Positions 23,642 to 32,816 are shown, counted from the stretch's first letter. The stretch: DNA of 64,000 nt from Pseudomonas sp. GL-B-19 (GCF_019956415.1 NZ_JAHBDK010000019.1:62001-126000), one strand, 5' to 3'. A program made the numbers and translations. The notes: generated from the sequence alone by a model not told the origin.

Positions 23642-26600
23642 TTAATTTTTCTTCATTTTTGTGAGTTTTTTAAATGCATCTTCGGAAATAGGATGGCCAT
23701 GAATAGTGTTCGCACTTAGCTCAACCCTCATGAATCGCGTTTCCTTACCGTCGTTAGCGCCAATGGTTTTCCCCATGTCAATGACTTTCCACGGCTTTCC
23801 ATTGTTGACGTCTTGGCCATTCTTGAAAGCGTGACGCTCAAGTGCCTCGATATCTGTTCCTGGTAAATACTTCGCTGCCCCTCCATTCGCCGTTGATTTG
23901 ACAACATTTGGCCACGGCGCCTTGGGGGCGACGTGCTTGTTACCGTGATTCGTCCATTGAACATCAGGTGCTCCAGATGTCCCCTCATTAACCTTGGTAT
24001 TACTCGCTGGATCCTCAACAGATCCAGGTTTGCAATTCACTCCTCCCGGACAATTGCTATTCAATCCCAACGGATCCACCCACCCCGTAGGGTTAGGCAC
24101 GTACTGGTAGTTGTTCAACCCACCCGCAAGCTTGATCGGATCTGGCGTCAGAAACCGCCCGGTCCCCGGATTGTAGTAGCGATGCCGGTTGTAGTGTAAG
24201 CCCGTCTCAGCATCGAAGTACTGTCCCTGGAATCGCAGTGGATTGTCGACTTCGGCGACGTCCAGTGCCGCGAGGTTGCCATAGGCGCGGTATTTAGCCG
24301 ACCACATGATCTCACCGCTATAGTCGGTGAGTTCTTGAGGTGTGCCCAAGTGGTCGAGTTGATAGTAGAACGGCGTCGCTTTCAGCGGGCCTTCGCCATC
24401 GAGCATGGCCAATGGGCGGAAGCTGCCTGGTTCGTAGACGTAAGTGCGATAGCGGTTGTCGGCGCTTTCCGCAATCAGGCGTTCGCCTTGCCACATAAAC
24501 TCGGTGGTTTGACCATCGACGGTCTTGGCGATACGACGGCCGAAGGCGTCGTACTTGTAACTAGCGATGCTGCCGCCGGGCAGGCTGGCGCCGATAAGGC
24601 GATGCTGGCAGTCGTAGCGATACTCGGTAACGAGTTTCTGCCCGGTGCCGCGGCGCTCGCGGCTCAGATTGCCGTGAGCGTCGTAGTCATAGTGACGGTC
24701 GCCCTGCATCAGCAGGCGGTTACCTTTGACGTTGGCCAGGTTTGCGGCTTGCTGATCACCTTGGCCGAGCAGGTTGCCCGCCGGGTCGTGGGCGAAGCTT
24801 TCCGGGGTGGTGCCACGGACGTTGATCAGGCGGTCGAGCGGGTCGTAGTAGTAATTGAGGTTACCTTTGCGGCTGTCGTCGATGCCGGCAAGGTTGCCAT
24901 TCGCGTTGTAGGCATAGCGGCGGCGGAACAGGTTTCGCTCTTGTTGGCTGACGGTATGCGCCTGCAATCGGCCTTGGTCATCGTATTGATATTGGCTGAG
25001 GAGCAGGCCTTGTTGGCGCTGTTGTTCGCGGCCGGCGCTGAATTGGTGAGTCGTCAGGCGCGAACCGTTGAGGTCGATGCTGCTCAGACGGCCACCAGGT
25101 TGGTGGCGGTAGTCGAGCTTGCTGCCGTCAGGAAAGCGGCAGTGGCTCAGATTGCCTTGTTTGTCGTACTCATAGCGCAGCGTTCCCCAACCTTGGTGTT
25201 CCGTGATGAGGCGGTCTTGCAGGTCATACTCGTAGGCGAGGGGCCAGTTGCCGTCATCGACGTTTACGAGACGACCGCGGACATCGTAGCTGTAGTGAAT
25301 TTCTTCACTGTCAGGCAGGGTTTTTACCAGCAGGCGGCCTGCTGAATCGCGTTGGTATTCAGTGACTAACTCGCTGCCGTCGTCCCCAAATTCTGTTTTC
25401 TTTAGTAGTTGGCCGTTGAGGTCATATTCGTAGGTGGTACGTCGGCCATCGAACCCGGTTTCTTGCTGGATCAGACCGTTAGCGTAGTAGTCGAGGTGAT
25501 ACTGCTCGCCACGTTCATTTTCGATATCGCTGAGCAACAGGCGTGAGTTGTCATAGCGGTAGCGCAGTTGGCTACCATCAGGGTTAATGCGGCGGCTGAC
25601 CAGATGCAGGCCATCGGCGTATTCATAGCGGGTAACGCGACCCAACTCATCGCGTTCAGCGGTGACACGACCGTATGGATTGTAGGTGAACGCACGAGTC
25701 GCACCGCCCGGCAGAGTGATTTGTGCGAGACGATTGGCGGTATCCCATTGGTACTGGGTAACCCTCCCGCTCTCGTCCTGGCGGGTGATCTGTCTGCCCA
25801 GTGCGTCGTAGCGATACTTGCGCTGACCGCCGTCCGGCAGTTGCTCTTCGATCAACTCGCCCAGATTGTTCCAGCCCAGATTATGGCGACCGCCGTCGGG
25901 GTGACGGATTTGCAGTAAACGGCCTTGTCCGTCGTAGCTGTACTGAGTGACGTTACCGTCAGGATCTGTTTGTTGGGTGATGTCACCTTGGATATTTCGC
26001 TGGTATCTCCAGATCGATTCCTCACGCCGGACGACTGTTACAAAACCGTTGCTGTATTCGTATTGCGTCGGTGCGTCTTCTGGTGGGATGACCGCTTCCA
26101 GGCGTCCTGCTTCGTCGTACTGAAACTCTGTAATCGCTCCCAGCGGGTCTTTCTCGGCAATCAACCGACCTTTGTCGTCGTATGCTTTGAGATGTTCGGC
26201 ACCGTCTGGCTCGACTTTGCTGATCAGTCGGGCTTGATTGTCGTGAGTGTAGATTTCTTCACTGTCGTCGGCATTGGTAACGGTGACGCTACCCTTGTCA
26301 TCCCAAACGTAACGGGCATCCATCTGCGAAAAGTTCGCCCAGTGATGGACGCAACGTGAAGATTTGCCCTCGTTTTCCCATTCCCAAAAGAAACTGGCGC
26401 CACCGGCCAGTTGTCTTTCGAGGATGACGTGCTTTTCATCGTAGGCGTATCGCTCGCTCTCACCGGCGGCATTCTTCGCTTCAACCAAGTGATGTTGTTC
26501 GTCGTAGCGATAACTAACTAATGTCTGGATGGTGCTCCATGCATCTTCCAGATTGTCTGCCGGGCTGAACTGCTGGTAATCGATGCCAACTATATGTTTG

Positions 26601-28297
26601 CGGTCGTAACGCAACAGCAAGGCACGACCGGAACCGTTGTCCACACGCTTGATACGCCCATGAATGTCACGAGTGATGTGCAGGCGGTTGCCGTATTTGC
26701 CGCTGATAGCAATTAGCGTGGCGCCCTTGATGTTGTAGCGGAAGTGATAGAACAGCGTTTGATCGCCAGACTGGGACAGAATCAGTTCAGATGGATCGTC
26801 ACCGATGTAAATCGTTGCTTTGGACAAGCTATTGGTGATGGCTGGGCGTTGTTCGCTCGGGAGGGGAAAGGTCGTTACGCGGTTTTCATGATCCGTCCAG
26901 ACAACCTCGTCGTTGTTTATCTCCACTCGCTGCGCGAGTGCATGACTCCAGCCATAGCCCAAACCGCAATCGATTTCCGCAGCACTGGTGCGATAAAGTC
27001 GAGTCCATTCAAATGGAAGGAGGCCATTGAGTTGACCATCGGTGAGTGTGAGTAACTCTTCGCCGGTGACCATCGAAACCGGGCAGCCGTTTACGCAGGT
27101 TTCACGGGTGCACGCGACATTTTTGTCATCGTGGTTGGTAGATTGCTTGGAATTGTCGTCCAAATGTTCCGAGGTATGTACTTTAGCGTGGTCCTGCCTG
27201 CCCCAACCAATCTTGACCTTGCCTTTTTCAAAGGCCCCAACCGCTGCACGGGCGGCCACCTTCTTGTATTTATCGATAGCCTCCATAAAGGCTTTCAGGA
27301 TATTGAAGACGGACTTGATGAAGCCGGTGACGGCTTCAAGAATTCTTGCGCCGTAGTTCGCCAGACGCACGCCCAAATAGGCAATACCTGAGCCTGCAAC
27401 CGCATACGTCAGCACCAGGGCCAGCACGAGGTCGATGAGGATGGTTACCAGAATGCTGGAAGCCTGCTTAGAGAACTCACCCGCAACCACGCTAGGCGGT
27501 AACTCAATAAGCCAGATAGCTGCAGTTTTCAGCAGTAAAAATAAGGCCGCCTGATCACTCGCCAGCAGCATGAGTCTTTCCATGGCCGCCGGTGTTTCTT
27601 TCGCGAGTTTGATCAGGTCAGTGGCACTTTGACCTAGCTCTTCTGCATATTTTTGAGGGTCCTTCAGAATCTCGAATATGCGTTTCAAGCCATCAAACGC
27701 GCCTTTGATAGCTTCCCATGTACCAATGGCAGAGCCATTGAGCTGCGCAAGGTAAATTGTCGATAAGGTCTGGGTGGGCCATAGCGGCCTATAGTTTTTC
27801 CACTCAGCTTCCAGCCATGTTTGCAGTTGCTGGGTCAAGCCGTCGTAGGAGTCGAAAAGTGCGGTGACCTGTTCTTTGATTACCTTGCTCTGGACGCGAA
27901 CGTAATATTTTTTTCCCGGCGTCCCTTTGTAAACGCCTTTACCTTCCTCATTCAGCAAGACAGGAACGGCCTCACCACCGTCTACCGGGGTCACTTCGAC
28001 AGTGATATTGCCAACCGGAACGTCATGAAGTGATACGAATTTGCTTTCGATCAGTAGCAAGCGGTTTGCCGGACATTCCGCGACAGTAGACGAAAACTCG
28101 TTATCGCCTGTGCTGACTGTCGTGCTTGCACTACCGAGCTTAACGGTCCTGTTCATTCCAAATAAGGCTGGTCTGTCAAAGAACTGAGGACCTTTATCCA
28201 CCCACTGGGCGAAATTGCTTTCGGTCAGTTCACGATAAAGTTTCAGACTGTCCTTGAAGGTGGTCAGTTGGTTGTCAACAAAGGCAACGCGATCCAT
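23642..28297 (-). CDS. Rhs-family T6SS effector 2 with divergent C-terminal toxin
   Basis: A 1551-residue Rhs protein, paralogue of the one at 16149-20819. The N-terminal 390 residues differ moderately from copy 1 but keep the same layout, with hydrophobic segments around 250-310. DUF6531 and the YD-repeat core are nearly the same. The core ends with RFLTPDPIKLAGGLNNYQY and WVDPLGLN near residue 1413. The last 138 residues share nothing with copy 1. They read WTNHGNKHVAPKAPWPNVV, YLPGTDIEALERHAF, MRVELSANTIHGHPIS, and recall from memory the polymorphic toxin type 35 group, a suggested nuclease; this naming is uncertain. The start overlaps the DUF4123 stop. Confidence 0.9.
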   Translation of the reverse strand: MDRVAFVDNQLTTFKDSLKLYRELTESNFAQWVDKGPQFFDRPALFGMNRTVKLGSASTTVSTGDNEFSSTVAECPANRLLLIESKFVSLHDVPVGNITVEVTPVDGGEAVPVLLNEEGKGVYKGTPGKKYYVRVQSKVIKEQVTALFDSYDGLTQQLQTWLEAEWKNYRPLWPTQTLSTIYLAQLNGSAIGTWEAIKGAFDGLKRIFEILKDPQKYAEELGQSATDLIKLAKETPAAMERLMLLASDQAALFLLLKTAAIWLIELPPSVVAGEFSKQASSILVTILIDLVLALVLTYAVAGSGIAYLGVRLANYGARILEAVTGFIKSVFNILKAFMEAIDKYKKVAARAAVGAFEKGKVKIGWGRQDHAKVHTSEHLDDNSKQSTNHDDKNVACTRETCVNGCPVSMVTGEELLTLTDGQLNGLLPFEWTRLYRTSAAEIDCGLGYGWSHALAQRVEINNDEVVWTDHENRVTTFPLPSEQRPAITNSLSKATIYIGDDPSELILSQSGDQTLFYHFRYNIKGATLIAISGKYGNRLHITRDIHGRIKRVDNGSGRALLLRYDRKHIVGIDYQQFSPADNLEDAWSTIQTLVSYRYDEQHHLVEAKNAAGESERYAYDEKHVILERQLAGGASFFWEWENEGKSSRCVHHWANFSQMDARYVWDDKGSVTVTNADDSEEIYTHDNQARLISKVEPDGAEHLKAYDDKGRLIAEKDPLGAITEFQYDEAGRLEAVIPPEDAPTQYEYSNGFVTVVRREESIWRYQRNIQGDITQQTDPDGNVTQYSYDGQGRLLQIRHPDGGRHNLGWNNLGELIEEQLPDGGQRKYRYDALGRQITRQDESGRVTQYQWDTANRLAQITLPGGATRAFTYNPYGRVTAERDELGRVTRYEYADGLHLVSRRINPDGSQLRYRYDNSRLLLSDIENERGEQYHLDYYANGLIQQETGFDGRRTTYEYDLNGQLLKKTEFGDDGSELVTEYQRDSAGRLLVKTLPDSEEIHYSYDVRGRLVNVDDGNWPLAYEYDLQDRLITEHQGWGTLRYEYDKQGNLSHCRFPDGSKLDYRHQPGGRLSSIDLNGSRLTTHQFSAGREQQRQQGLLLSQYQYDDQGRLQAHTVSQQERNLFRRRYAYNANGNLAGIDDSRKGNLNYYYDPLDRLINVRGTTPESFAHDPAGNLLGQGDQQAANLANVKGNRLLMQGDRHYDYDAHGNLSRERRGTGQKLVTEYRYDCQHRLIGASLPGGSIASYKYDAFGRRIAKTVDGQTTEFMWQGERLIAESADNRYRTYVYEPGSFRPLAMLDGEGPLKATPFYYQLDHLGTPQELTDYSGEIMWSAKYRAYGNLAALDVAEVDNPLRFQGQYFDAETGLHYNRHRYYNPGTGRFLTPDPIKLAGGLNNYQYVPNPTGWVDPLGLNSNCPGGVNCKPGSVEDPASNTKVNEGTSGAPDVQWTNHGNKHVAPKAPWPNVVKSTANGGAAKYLPGTDIEALERHAFKNGQDVNNGKPWKVIDMGKTIGANDGKETRFMRVELSANTIHGHPISEDAFKKLTKMKKN

Positions 28298-29034
28298 CAG
28301 CCTTGCTCCAGAATCAGGTGGTTTAACAGTGCTTCGTTAAGATTTTTCGGAGCATCGGGCCGGCGCACGAAGCGTGCGATTTTCAACTTCAGATTGCTCT
28401 CGGGATAAGCGGCGTAGATGTCTGGACGTTCCTCTCCCAGCCATTGCATCAAGTTGCCGATCAGGGTTGACGAGTTCTGCTTGGCGAGCCCATCCAACAA
28501 TCCCTTCGGCACTTCCCACCAAGGCCAATCCTTCGCCTTCGGCACCACCCTTGGCCCAACCTCCAACCGCTTCCCATTAATCAAATACCGATCAAACACC
28601 GGCAGCACTTCCCCCGCCGCATCGCTGAGTCCTTCCAGAATCGGGTAGATATGCCGCCCATCCCAGAACCGGAAAAACACCTCGGTCCCATCGGGCATGC
28701 GCACTTGGGTCAGGCTGCGAAGGTGTTCGAACACCACCTCCGGCATGCTGGTTGAAATCGCCAGCCAACCCCAGTCCTGCGCGTCTGTTTCGGCAATCCA
28801 CGGTAGAAAACCGGAGTTGGATTTCAGCTCGACGAGGTAGGGCATGACCTGTTGCCAGCTCGCGTAGGGGGTTCCGCCCCAGATAGGAGTTGCCTGGGTT
28901 GTTGGTTCAGTTTGATAAAGCGACTTGAGCGCATCGGCATCGCTAGCGGCGCTGACGATCAGATAAAGACGTTCATTGGTCTGCAACGGTCGTTCAGCCA
29001 ACCACGCCTGAGGAGTCAAAAGATCAGCTCGCAC
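28297..29034 (-). CDS. DUF4123 T6SS effector chaperone, copy 2
   Basis: A DUF4123 protein of about 245 residues behind vgrG, paralogue of the one at 20819-21556. I choose GTG 29034 (VRADLLTPQAWLAERPLQ) because it aligns with the start of the paralogue and overlaps the vgrG end by 11 bases. A longer open frame to 29079 would overlap more deeply without a ribosome site. The family binds the effector's N-terminus and docks it onto VgrG. The gene order vgrG, DUF4123, rhs is the classic T6SS cargo unit. Confidence 0.92.
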   Translation of the reverse strand: MRADLLTPQAWLAERPLQTNERLYLIVSAASDADALKSLYQTEPTTQATPIWGGTPYASWQQVMPYLVELKSNSGFLPWIAETDAQDWGWLAISTSMPEVVFEHLRSLTQVRMPDGTEVFFRFWDGRHIYPILEGLSDAAGEVLPVFDRYLINGKRLEVGPRVVPKAKDWPWWEVPKGLLDGLAKQNSSTLIGNLMQWLGEERPDIYAAYPESNLKLKIARFVRRPDAPKNLNEALLNHLILEQG

Positions 29035-31066
29035 AAACACCTGCCTTGCATTTTTCGCACTCTTCACAAAACGGCGCATTACGTTTCAGCGTATTGACCT
29101 GCGCCGGCGTCAATACCGCACCAGCCTTGTCCGCATCCGCCTGCTTCAACACGCCCGGCAGCAACGGTGCCGCCCCGGTCCCGCTACCCGGACTACCCCC
29201 GGAGTTCATGTTGATCACCGGCCCGCTCAACGTCACACCGCTGGCATCGATCTTGATAAAACTACCGCCACCCTTGAGCGTCAGTTCGCTCCCCGCTTCA
29301 AGCACGACCTTCATGCCGCTGCTCAGGTGGATTTCCTGGCCCGCTTCGATGAACTGCCCAGTACCGATCTTGATGTGCTGATTCACGCCCACCGTCAGAT
29401 GGTCATCCGCTTGGGCTTCGACTCTGCGATCTGCATACACCGTGTGGTGTTCTTCGGCCTTGAATTCGCTGTAGCTGTTTTGCTCGACGGTGTCGTGGCG
29501 TTCGTTGCCGACGCGGATTTTCTGGTCGTGTTCGACGTTTTCGTCCCAATCGCGCTGGGCATGCAGGAAGATTTGTTCCTGGCCTTTTTTGTCTTCGATG
29601 CGCAGTTCGTTGAAGCCGCCGCCACCTGGTGAACTCAGAGTCTTGAAGGTGCTGCGGGTCTTGTGCGCCGGCAGTTCATACGGGACGACGTTTTCCTTGT
29701 GGTACAGGCAGCCGCTGATCAGCGGTTGGTCGGGGTCGCCTTCGAGGAAGGTGACGAGTACTTCCATGCCGATGCGCGGGATGGCGATGCCGCCGTAGTG
29801 GGCGCCGGCCCAGGCGGAGGAAACGCGCAACCAGCAACTGGTTTTGTCGTCAGCCTGGCCTTCGCGGTCCCAATGGAATTGCACTTTGACGCGACCGTAT
29901 TCGTCGCAGTGGATCTCTTCCCCTTTGGGGCCGGTGACCACGGCGCTTTGGCTGCCGAGGATCCGTGGCTTGGGATGATGCAGCGGCGGGCGATTGGGCA
30001 CGTCCCACGGAGTGGCCTGGAAGCGGTTGCGGTAGCCCTGTTGGAAGTCGTCTTTCAGGTTGGTTGTGCTGCTGGTGACCGACTCTTCCAGCACTTGCGG
30101 CTGCTTGCCTTCGTGGATGATTTCGGTCAGTAGCCACAGGTCGTTCCATTTGGCTTTCGGGTGTTGGGTCAGGGCCAGGAAGTGGCCGCTGACCAGTATC
30201 GGCTGATCGCTTTTGCCTTCGGCGAGCTGGAAGTCGCTGCGGTGACGTTCGAGGGCGCGTTTGGCCAGGTGCTTGCCGCGTTCGCGGTCGAGGAAGCGAC
30301 CGGGGTAGTCGTAGTCTTCGAGGTCGGGCTGGGCGTCGCCACGGTTTTCGCTTTCGAGGGTGATGCGCGGTTTTTCGAAGTCGTAGTCGCGGCGGGTGGT
30401 GCGGCTGGTGCGGGTTTCCAGGCGCAGGTCAAAGCGCTTGATCACCGGGTGGTTGGCGACCATGCCGGAGTCTTGCTGATAGGCCACGGGGGCGAGTTTC
30501 GGGAACACCGTCTGGTCATCGCCAAACACCAGTTTGTGGGCCGTGGCGTTGTGCTGGAAGTGGTAATGGATACCTTCTTCCTCGCACAGGCGCTGGATGA
30601 ACTGCAGGTCCGATTCGTCGTATTGAACGCAGTAGATGCGCTCGGGATAGATCGCCCCGACGTTGAAGGCGTAGGCGTTGCTTTGAATGCCGTGCTCTTC
30701 GAGGACCTTGCCGATGATTTTCGGCACGCTGAGGTTCTGGAAGATGCGCTGGTTGATGCGATGCGTGAGGTACGACAGTTGCGGGCGCAGGGTCACCGCG
30801 TAGCGGGTCAGGCGTTTGCCGGAATCACCCTGGGCGGCGCGGTAGATCTGGCCATGAATGCCGCTGCCGTCAGGCGAGAGCTGCAAAAAGGCCGGTTTGT
30901 GCAGCAGGGTTTCGAGGTCCAGGGACGGCTGTTCACTGACCAGTTCCACCTCAAACACGAACGGTTGGCTGATCGCCTCCCGACCTTGCAAGGACAGCAC
31001 CTGTAAATCGTTGGATAGGCCTTCGATGGTCAGGGCAAAGTGAGTCTGATTGGCCGGCGCGAACAT
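29024..31066 (-). CDS. vgrG: T6SS spike protein VgrG
   Basis: A 680-residue VgrG, the trimeric puncturing spike that sits on the Hcp tube. It has the gp27-like N-terminal part (FALTIEGLSNDLQVLSLQGR, CVQYDESDLQFIQRLCEEEG) and the gp5-like OB fold (VTGPKGEEIHCDEYGRVKVQ, CWLRVSSAWAG, IPRIGMEVLVTFLEGDPDQP). A beta-helix with repeats follows (DHLTVGVNQHIKIGTGQ, GSFIKIDASGVTLSGP). The C-terminus ends in a cysteine cluster, CEECEKCKAGVC, beyond the spike. ATG 31066 follows a good AGGA site; an earlier start at 31102 lacks one. It is the only vgrG here and presumably carries both Rhs effectors. Confidence 0.95.
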   Translation of the reverse strand: MFAPANQTHFALTIEGLSNDLQVLSLQGREAISQPFVFEVELVSEQPSLDLETLLHKPAFLQLSPDGSGIHGQIYRAAQGDSGKRLTRYAVTLRPQLSYLTHRINQRIFQNLSVPKIIGKVLEEHGIQSNAYAFNVGAIYPERIYCVQYDESDLQFIQRLCEEEGIHYHFQHNATAHKLVFGDDQTVFPKLAPVAYQQDSGMVANHPVIKRFDLRLETRTSRTTRRDYDFEKPRITLESENRGDAQPDLEDYDYPGRFLDRERGKHLAKRALERHRSDFQLAEGKSDQPILVSGHFLALTQHPKAKWNDLWLLTEIIHEGKQPQVLEESVTSSTTNLKDDFQQGYRNRFQATPWDVPNRPPLHHPKPRILGSQSAVVTGPKGEEIHCDEYGRVKVQFHWDREGQADDKTSCWLRVSSAWAGAHYGGIAIPRIGMEVLVTFLEGDPDQPLISGCLYHKENVVPYELPAHKTRSTFKTLSSPGGGGFNELRIEDKKGQEQIFLHAQRDWDENVEHDQKIRVGNERHDTVEQNSYSEFKAEEHHTVYADRRVEAQADDHLTVGVNQHIKIGTGQFIEAGQEIHLSSGMKVVLEAGSELTLKGGGSFIKIDASGVTLSGPVINMNSGGSPGSGTGAAPLLPGVLKQADADKAGAVLTPAQVNTLKRNAPFCEECEKCKAGVCAS

Positions 31067-31170
31067 CCCTTGTTCCTCGTGCAGTGCAGCGGCGTTCGCC
31101 AATAGCCGAAGAAGGCATCAGCAGACGCGAAAATTCTGGAAGGGCGAAAACAACATCGACCAGCAGAGCT

Positions 31171-31194
31171 GGCCGATGCTTGAGACGATCGGCC
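31171..31194 (-). terminator. Hairpin between hcp and vgrG
   Basis: GGCCGAT (31171-31177) and ATCGGCC (31188-31194) form a 7-bp stem with a 10-base loop four bases behind the hcp stop. There is no following T run, so it may act as a partial stop or an RNA-stabilising end that keeps hcp expression above vgrG. This is inference. Confidence 0.4.
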
Positions 31195-31198
31195 TGGA

Positions 31199-31714
31199 TC
31201 AGGCGACCGGCAGACGCCAGTCATCGGAACCCGAAGTACCGGATACTTCGTGGGTCCAGGTGATTTTGCGGTAGGTGAACTGCACTTCTTCCAGGTGCGT
31301 GAAGTGCGAGTTCGACGGGTCCTGGCAGTTGTGCATTTTGTTGTTGATGGCGACGATGATGGCGTCTTCCAGTTTGGTGGTGTAGTAGTGCTCTTGGGTA
31401 CCTTGAGCCGAAGTGCGGTACCACTGGATAACGATTTCGCTCATGCGCTCGCCGGAAGTCAGAGCCGCTTGCAGCAGTGGCGAGGACTTGTCGTAGACCT
31501 TGGTAATCACGACAGGCTTGTGAACGCGCTGACCGGTCGGTTGGCCGGATTGCGGGTCACGCGGGATGATCACGTCGTGGCTGAAAGCCTGAACCATGAC
31601 CTGGTCTTCGTGACCTTCCTGGTAGGTGTTGCCAACCGAGTCGGCGGTGAAAGCGCCGGCAGTGATCAAACCTTGTTTCTCGCCAGTGACGGACATATAC
31701 GCTGGTGTAGCCAT
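31199..31714 (-). CDS. hcp: T6SS tube protein Hcp
   Basis: A 171-residue Hcp-family protein forming the hexameric inner tube of the type VI apparatus. Motifs: MATPAYMSVTGEKQGLITAG, HEDQVMVQAFSHDV, KPVVITKVYDKSSPLLQAAL, IQWYRTSAQGTQEHYYT and ITWTHEVSGTSGSDDW. ATG 31714 follows AAGGAGC at good spacing. It is the first gene of the minus-strand island, and its upstream region carries the sigma-54 promoter and palindromes described separately. No sheath or baseplate genes accompany it, so this is an auxiliary hcp-vgrG cluster. Confidence 0.95.
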   Translation of the reverse strand: MATPAYMSVTGEKQGLITAGAFTADSVGNTYQEGHEDQVMVQAFSHDVIIPRDPQSGQPTGQRVHKPVVITKVYDKSSPLLQAALTSGERMSEIVIQWYRTSAQGTQEHYYTTKLEDAIIVAINNKMHNCQDPSNSHFTHLEEVQFTYRKITWTHEVSGTSGSDDWRLPVA

Positions 31715-31782
31715 GGATGTGCTCCTTGCTAAAAAATTAAGAGTGCCCGGGAGGCGGTATCGCCCGGTGGGTGCCTGACTGT

Positions 31783-31799
31783 TATCAAGGTCCGTGCCA
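31783..31799 (-). promoter_or_regulatory. Sigma-54 promoter of hcp
   Basis: The minus strand reads TGGCACGGACCTTGATA: TGGCACG, four bases, then TTGAT. The RpoN consensus is TGGCACG-N4-TTGCW, so only one position of the -12 box departs. The predicted transcript start is near 31771, about 57 bases before the hcp start codon. RpoN control of auxiliary T6SS clusters is known in Pseudomonas and Vibrio. Confidence 0.75.
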
Positions 31800-31883
31800 G
31801 AAACGCTGAAAGCCATATAGATCAAGGGACCAGGGACAATTTTCGGCGGCTGAAAGATTTATCGGCGAAGATCCCTGAGGAAT

Positions 31884-32006
31884 GTGCGCAAGAACTTGCA
31901 CACCACTGCGCAACTTCTTGCGCACTCGGCTGGAGAGCCCTCCTGGCCCGGCGATCAGCATCCAGGCGGGACCTTTCTGTAGGATGAGTGCGCAACTTCT
32001 TGCGCA
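31884..32006. promoter_or_regulatory. Three palindromic enhancer-type sites upstream of hcp
   Basis: Sites: TGCGCAAGAACTTGCACA (31885-31902), TGCGCAACTTCTTGCGCA (31907-31924) and TGCGCAACTTCTTGCGCA (31989-32006). The first two centres are 22 bases apart, two helical turns; the third is 82 bases further. They lie about 120 to 230 bases upstream of the sigma-54 start point, the usual distance for binding of an enhancer-binding protein such as a Sfa/VasH-type activator. The identity of the activator is inferred only. Confidence 0.65.
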
Positions 32007-32129
32007 TAACGGCTTTGCGCCACCCGTCAAAGACCCCCTGTACCCGGTGCAACGAATCGACCGGCAGCAGGGTCCATAAAAACAGCGCCGTCGAGCGTCC
32101 GAATAACCCTGAACCGGAGTGAGAACGAC

Positions 32130-32807
32130 ATGAAAATCCTGATGGTTTTAACGTCCCACGATCAATTGGGTGATACGGGTAAGAAAACCGGCTTCTGGCT
32201 GGAAGAATTCGCCGCGCCGTATTTCGCCTTCAAGGACGCCGGTGCGCAACTGACCCTGGCCTCGCCCAAGGGCGGCCAACCGCCGCTAGACCCAAAAAGT
32301 GACGAGCCGGACGCGCAAACCGAGGCGACGGATCGGTTCAACAAAGACCCTGCGGCTAAATCCGCATTAGCCTCTACTGCGCTGCTGAACAGCGTGAGAG
32401 TCGAAGATTACGATGCTGTTTTCTATCCGGGCGGCCATGGTCCGCTGTGGGATTTGGCCGAAGATACCTTTTCGATTGCGCTGATCGAGGCGTTTATCAA
32501 GGCAGGTAAACCGGTCGCGGCGGTCTGCCATGCACCGGGCGTGTTGCGCCATGTCAAAGGCGCGGATGGCCAGCCTTTGGTCAAAGGCAAGCGCGTGACG
32601 GGTTTCACCAACTCGGAGGAAGAGGCGGTGCAACTGACGAACGTCGTACCGTTTCTGGTGGAGGACATGCTCAAGGAGAAGGGCGGGATTTATTCCAAAG
32701 GCGTCGATTGGGCGAGCTATGTACTCACGGACGGATTGCTGATCACCGGCCAGAACCCTGCGTCGTCCGATGCAGCCGCCGAGGCGTTGCTGACCAAACT
32801 CCGCTGA
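32130..32807 (+). CDS. DJ-1/PfpI family protein (Hsp31-like class I amidotransferase fold)
   Basis: A 225-residue protein of the DJ-1/PfpI superfamily, Hsp31-like subgroup. The nucleophile cysteine is C133 in AAVCHAPGVL, and the upstream FYPGGHGPLWDL loop and the early acid in GFWLEEF are family features. Members act as glyoxalase III, deglycase or stress chaperone; which applies is not decided by sequence. ATG 32130 is preceded by GAGTGAGA. It is transcribed away from the T6SS island and appears monocistronic, followed by a REPIN. Confidence 0.85.
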   Translation: MKILMVLTSHDQLGDTGKKTGFWLEEFAAPYFAFKDAGAQLTLASPKGGQPPLDPKSDEPDAQTEATDRFNKDPAAKSALASTALLNSVRVEDYDAVFYPGGHGPLWDLAEDTFSIALIEAFIKAGKPVAAVCHAPGVLRHVKGADGQPLVKGKRVTGFTNSEEEAVQLTNVVPFLVEDMLKEKGGIYSKGVDWASYVLTDGLLITGQNPASSDAAAEALLTKLR

Positions 32808-32816
32808 ATCACTGCA

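Noticed and set aside
30161..31006. 281-codon plus-strand open frame opposite vgrG
   Set aside because: Antisense shadow of a strongly supported gene; no start signal and low-complexity composition.
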